Shown: positions 5,821-7,638 of the stretch, piece by piece
Numbering within the stretch: position 1 is the stretch's first letter
Layout of the letters: each line of letters begins with the position of its first letter
Notes under the pieces: model-generated
What the model was told of the DNA's origin: nothing
What the model saw: the letters and a program-made list of their open reading frames with translations, nothing else
The model's database searches: none
Origin: Micavibrio aeruginosavorus
GTDB taxonomy: Bacteria; Pseudomonadota; Alphaproteobacteria; Micavibrionales; Micavibrionaceae
NCBI GenBank assembly: GCA_003241285.1
Contig: QFOT01000112.1
Coordinates: forward strand, 1 to 7,638
DNA length: 7,638 nt
Direction: 5' to 3'
Translations under genes and position numbers: made by a program

Positions 5821-6600
5821 ATGGATTGGAAAAAGCTCATTAAAGCTAAATCTATGGATAAGCATAAATATGATTACGGTCATGTCGTTGTTTATGGCGG
5901 ATCGCAGATGACCGGAGCTGCCGGTTTAGCGGCTATTTCAGCTTTAAGGATGGGGGCGGGATTGGTTACAATCGCTGTTCCCCGTGAAACCACCTACTTA
6001 TACCGTCAGTTATCCACAAGCCTGATTGTAGAGGAAATGACTGATTTTAAAGATCATTTTCAGGATAAGCGGCGAAATATGCTCTTAATTGGTCCCGGAG
6101 CTGGGCATGAAACAGAGAGGCCAACTCTCGATGTTATCGAATCAGGGAAGCTATGCGTTTTGGATGCCGATGCTTTGAAGCTCTTCATTCTAGGTAAAAC
6201 CCACGATAAATGTATTCTTACTCCCCATGAAGGTGAATTTGAGAGATTATTCCCCGATACTTCAGGTGGAAAAGCAGATAGGGCGCTAAAGGCGGCAAAG
6301 TTTTGTAGAGCAATAATTGTTTTGAAAGGTCATGAAACGATTATTGCTTCACCAGACGGACGTTTCGAGATCATCAGTAATGGGTCGCCATGGCTGGCAA
6401 CTGCAGGAAGCGGCGACGTTCTGGCCGGAATGATCGCGGGCTTTGCCGCATGGCATAAGCATGAAGATATGTTGTTTGAAAGCGTTTGTGCAGCGGTATG
6501 GATGCACGGGGAGGCATCGCAATTAGCGGGACCGGGAATGATTTCAGCCGATTTGCCTGATCAAATTAAAAAGGTCTGGCAAAACCTGCTCAATCATTAG
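5821..6600 (+). CDS. nnrD: ADP-dependent (S)-NAD(P)H-hydrate dehydratase, stand-alone YjeF C-terminal domain
   Basis: This enzyme repairs hydrated NADH and NADPH by removing water at the cost of ADP (ATP in eukaryotes). It has 259 residues with a ribokinase-like fold. Visible motifs are HVVVYGGSQMTGAAGLAAIS at 21-40, RMGAGLVTIAVP at 43-54, VLDADAL at 113-119, LTPHEGEFERLF at 133-144, VLKGHETIIASPDG at 167-180 and NGSPWLATAGSGDVLAGMIA at 187-206, with the probable catalytic Asp199 in GSGD. In most proteobacteria this domain is fused behind the NAD(P)HX epimerase (YjeF_N). Here an in-frame stop at 5809-5811 and unrelated upstream sequence show there is no fused epimerase. Neither ATG 5821 nor the in-frame ATG 5854 has a good ribosome site, so the start is uncertain; both keep the whole domain. 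The stop codon overlaps that of the convergent gene. Confidence 0.9.
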   Translation: MDWKKLIKAKSMDKHKYDYGHVVVYGGSQMTGAAGLAAISALRMGAGLVTIAVPRETTYLYRQLSTSLIVEEMTDFKDHFQDKRRNMLLIGPGAGHETERPTLDVIESGKLCVLDADALKLFILGKTHDKCILTPHEGEFERLFPDTSGGKADRALKAAKFCRAIIVLKGHETIIASPDGRFEIISNGSPWLATAGSGDVLAGMIAGFAAWHKHEDMLFESVCAAVWMHGEASQLAGPGMISADLPDQIKKVWQNLLNH

Positions 6601-7319
6601 CTATATTCAAAAACAGCCCAAGGCAGCCAAAGTCCGGCTTCGACGTCCGGATCGTCAGTGTGCTTTTCCAGTTCTATCAGGCATTTCCTGGCAGATTCGA
6701 GATCGCTCAGGAAGCCTTGTTTATTCGGTTTTATCCCAAGGGCCAGAGAGAAATCCTTTTCCCAAGCGCTGCACATATAGCTATGCAGGATCATTCCTTG
6801 GTCTTCCGTAGAGAGTAGTTCGTAGCCAAGCAGTTTTCCGCTTTCTGGCATAAATTCGCCTTTTTCGATCATCTCCAAAGTGCCGGATTTACCGAAATCC
6901 TCATCACTGTCGGGGCGTTTCAACGAAGCCGTGGCAAATTCAATATAAGAAGCCGCATACTCTTCCGGCAGACCTATGCCTATAATAGAAACATCCTCAT
7001 CATCTTTAAAAAAGAGCTCTTTGGCCGCTTTGGCCGTTTCAAAATTGTAGAATGTGTTGGGCCAGCCGATATTTTTTTCGAAATTATCCGTGCTCCATTT
7101 GGTGGCTTCGGCGGCGCGGGAAAGGGGAATACCCATTTTTTCAAGGTAGTCTTTTTGCTCGTCTTTTGAGCTTTCAGCCCATTCGATGACGGCAGGATGG
7201 GGAAATTGATCGCAAATGCACTCGCTGGCACTGCGTAGTTTTACTGGCAGCAAAGGCATATCATGCCCTTTTGCCTGCGCTTTAACGATCAAAAAGCCGC
7301 CATTGATTAGATTTGCCAT
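6597..7319 (-). CDS. Conserved-looking protein of unknown function
   Basis: I do not recognise this 240-residue protein. It has no signal peptide or membrane segment, so it is probably cytoplasmic, and it is acidic overall. Visible features are a glycine-containing start (MANLINGGFLIVKAQ), a cysteine pair in SECICDQFPHP at 32-41, a tryptophan in IGWPNTFYNF at 84-93, a strand-like IIGIGLPEEYAASYIEFAT at 112-130 and an aromatic C-terminus (LWLPWAVFEYS). The ATG at 7319 is chosen over the one at 7331 because GAGG (7326-7329 on this strand) lies 6 bases before it, while the upstream ATG has no ribosome site. The gene is convergent with nnrD and shares four bases, TTAG, in which the two stop codons overlap, so there is no room for a terminator between them. 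A housekeeping role cannot be assigned. Confidence 0.8.
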   Translation of the reverse strand: MANLINGGFLIVKAQAKGHDMPLLPVKLRSASECICDQFPHPAVIEWAESSKDEQKDYLEKMGIPLSRAAEATKWSTDNFEKNIGWPNTFYNFETAKAAKELFFKDDEDVSIIGIGLPEEYAASYIEFATASLKRPDSDEDFGKSGTLEMIEKGEFMPESGKLLGYELLSTEDQGMILHSYMCSAWEKDFSLALGIKPNKQGFLSDLESARKCLIELEKHTDDPDVEAGLWLPWAVFEYS

Positions 7320-7462
7320 TTCATGCCTCATAATTGGAAGAGCACTTTAGAGGGAAGGCAGATTTACGCAAGAAATCAGTTTCCGTTAAAAAGGGATGTC
7401 AAATCTTCAATTTTACCCTTGGCTTTCCCTTTTAAAACCTTTAAAGACATGCCTTCCAATAA

Positions 7463-7547
7463 GCGGGTATGGCGAAATTGGCAGACGCATCAGATTTAGG
7501 TTCTGACGGGGCAACCCGTGGGGGTTCAAGTCCCTCTACCCGCACCA
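7463..7547 (+). tRNA. tRNA-Leu, anticodon TAG
   Basis: This is an 85-base class II tRNA with a long variable arm. The acceptor stem GCGGGTA (7463-7469) pairs with TACCCGC (7537-7543). The anticodon stem TCAGA/TCTGA encloses TTTAGGT, giving anticodon TAG, which reads CTA and related Leu codons. The variable arm CGGGGCAACCCG forms its own small stem, the T-arm is GGGGG-TTCAAGT-CCCTC, A73 is followed by an encoded CCA. A possible weak promoter is TTGGCT (7419-7424) with TAAAGA (7442-7447). Confidence 0.96.
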
Positions 7548-7574
7548 GCTTTCGCCACTCCAGTGGAGAAAGCT
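7547..7574 (+). other. Long hairpin directly abutting tRNA-Leu
   Basis: AGCTTTC (7547-7553) pairs with GAAAGCT (7568-7574), and after one G-A mismatch CCACT (7555-7559) pairs with AGTGG (7562-7566). The first base of the stem is the final A of the tRNA CCA end. No T run follows, so it is not a typical intrinsic terminator. It may be a processing signal or part of the leader of a gene beyond the right edge. Confidence 0.6.
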
Positions 7575-7585
7575 GTCACGTTGAA

Positions 7586-7631
7586 GCCTGTAAGGCGTAA
7601 ACGGACTGGTACGGCCGGGCTCCAGCTCGGC
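7586..7631 (+). other. Two further inverted repeats at the right edge
   Basis: GCCT-GTA-AGGC (7586-7596) and the stronger GCCGGGCT (7614-7621) with AGCTCGGC (7624-7631, one G-T wobble) follow the tRNA-Leu hairpin. With that hairpin they would make a structured RNA leader or spacer. The window ends before any start codon, so the gene they may precede is unknown. Confidence 0.35.
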
Positions 7632-7638
7632 AGGTCAG

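Noticed and set aside
5633..5911. Open frame of 92 codons running into nnrD
   Set aside because: It has no ribosome site, no protein-like pattern, and overlaps the start of the recognised nnrD frame.
5303..6018. A replication origin (parS-like site, AT-rich gap, repeats, one DnaA box)
   Set aside because: Only one perfect DnaA box is present, it lies in a coding region, and the 18-bp repeats do not resemble DnaA boxes.
7333..7460. 8-bp inverted repeat ATTGGAAG / CTTCCAAT flanking the gap before tRNA-Leu
   Set aside because: It is short, with 112 bases between the arms and no transposase or target duplication, so it is probably chance.

Overview
The window reads as ordinary chromosomal DNA of an alphaproteobacterium. 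The ParE N-terminus, the adenylylatable type I glutamine synthetase and the YciA-type thioesterase all fit that class. I cannot fix the order or genus. Most of the window is moderate in GC. Bases 1-60 (44 of 60 are G or C) and 7601-7638 (27 of 38) are about 70% GC, a sharp change at both ends.

Layout, left to right: (1) the 5' part of parE on the minus strand, cut by the left edge. (2) A plus-strand unit divergent from it, starting at an extended -10 promoter: YciA-like acyl-CoA thioesterase, an exported protein of unknown function that seems to hold two MOG1/PsbP-like domains, and an exported zinc N-acetylmuramoyl-L-alanine amidase with a TTG start. (3) A strong hairpin terminator at 3565-3591, shared tail-to-tail with minus-strand glnA. 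(4) Plus-strand tRNA-His(GTG), followed 12 bases later by a 16-bp match to the ParB-binding parS site with one mismatch. (5) About 500 bases with no convincing gene. They hold two 18-bp direct repeats 62 bp apart and a set of potential RNA hairpins. (6) A stand-alone NAD(P)H-hydrate dehydratase (C-terminal YjeF domain only), whose stop codon overlaps that of a convergent minus-strand gene of unknown function. (7) tRNA-Leu(TAG), followed at once by a long hairpin and further inverted repeats up to the right edge.

The genes are mostly housekeeping: topoisomerase, nitrogen assimilation, cell wall cleavage, metabolite repair and tRNA supply. I see no mobile element, CRISPR array, defence cassette or biosynthetic cluster. 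The points that most deserve a second look are the parS-like palindrome, the repeat-bearing and structured gap before the dehydratase, the duplicated-domain exported protein beside the amidase, and the abrupt GC change at both ends, which could be an assembly chimera.
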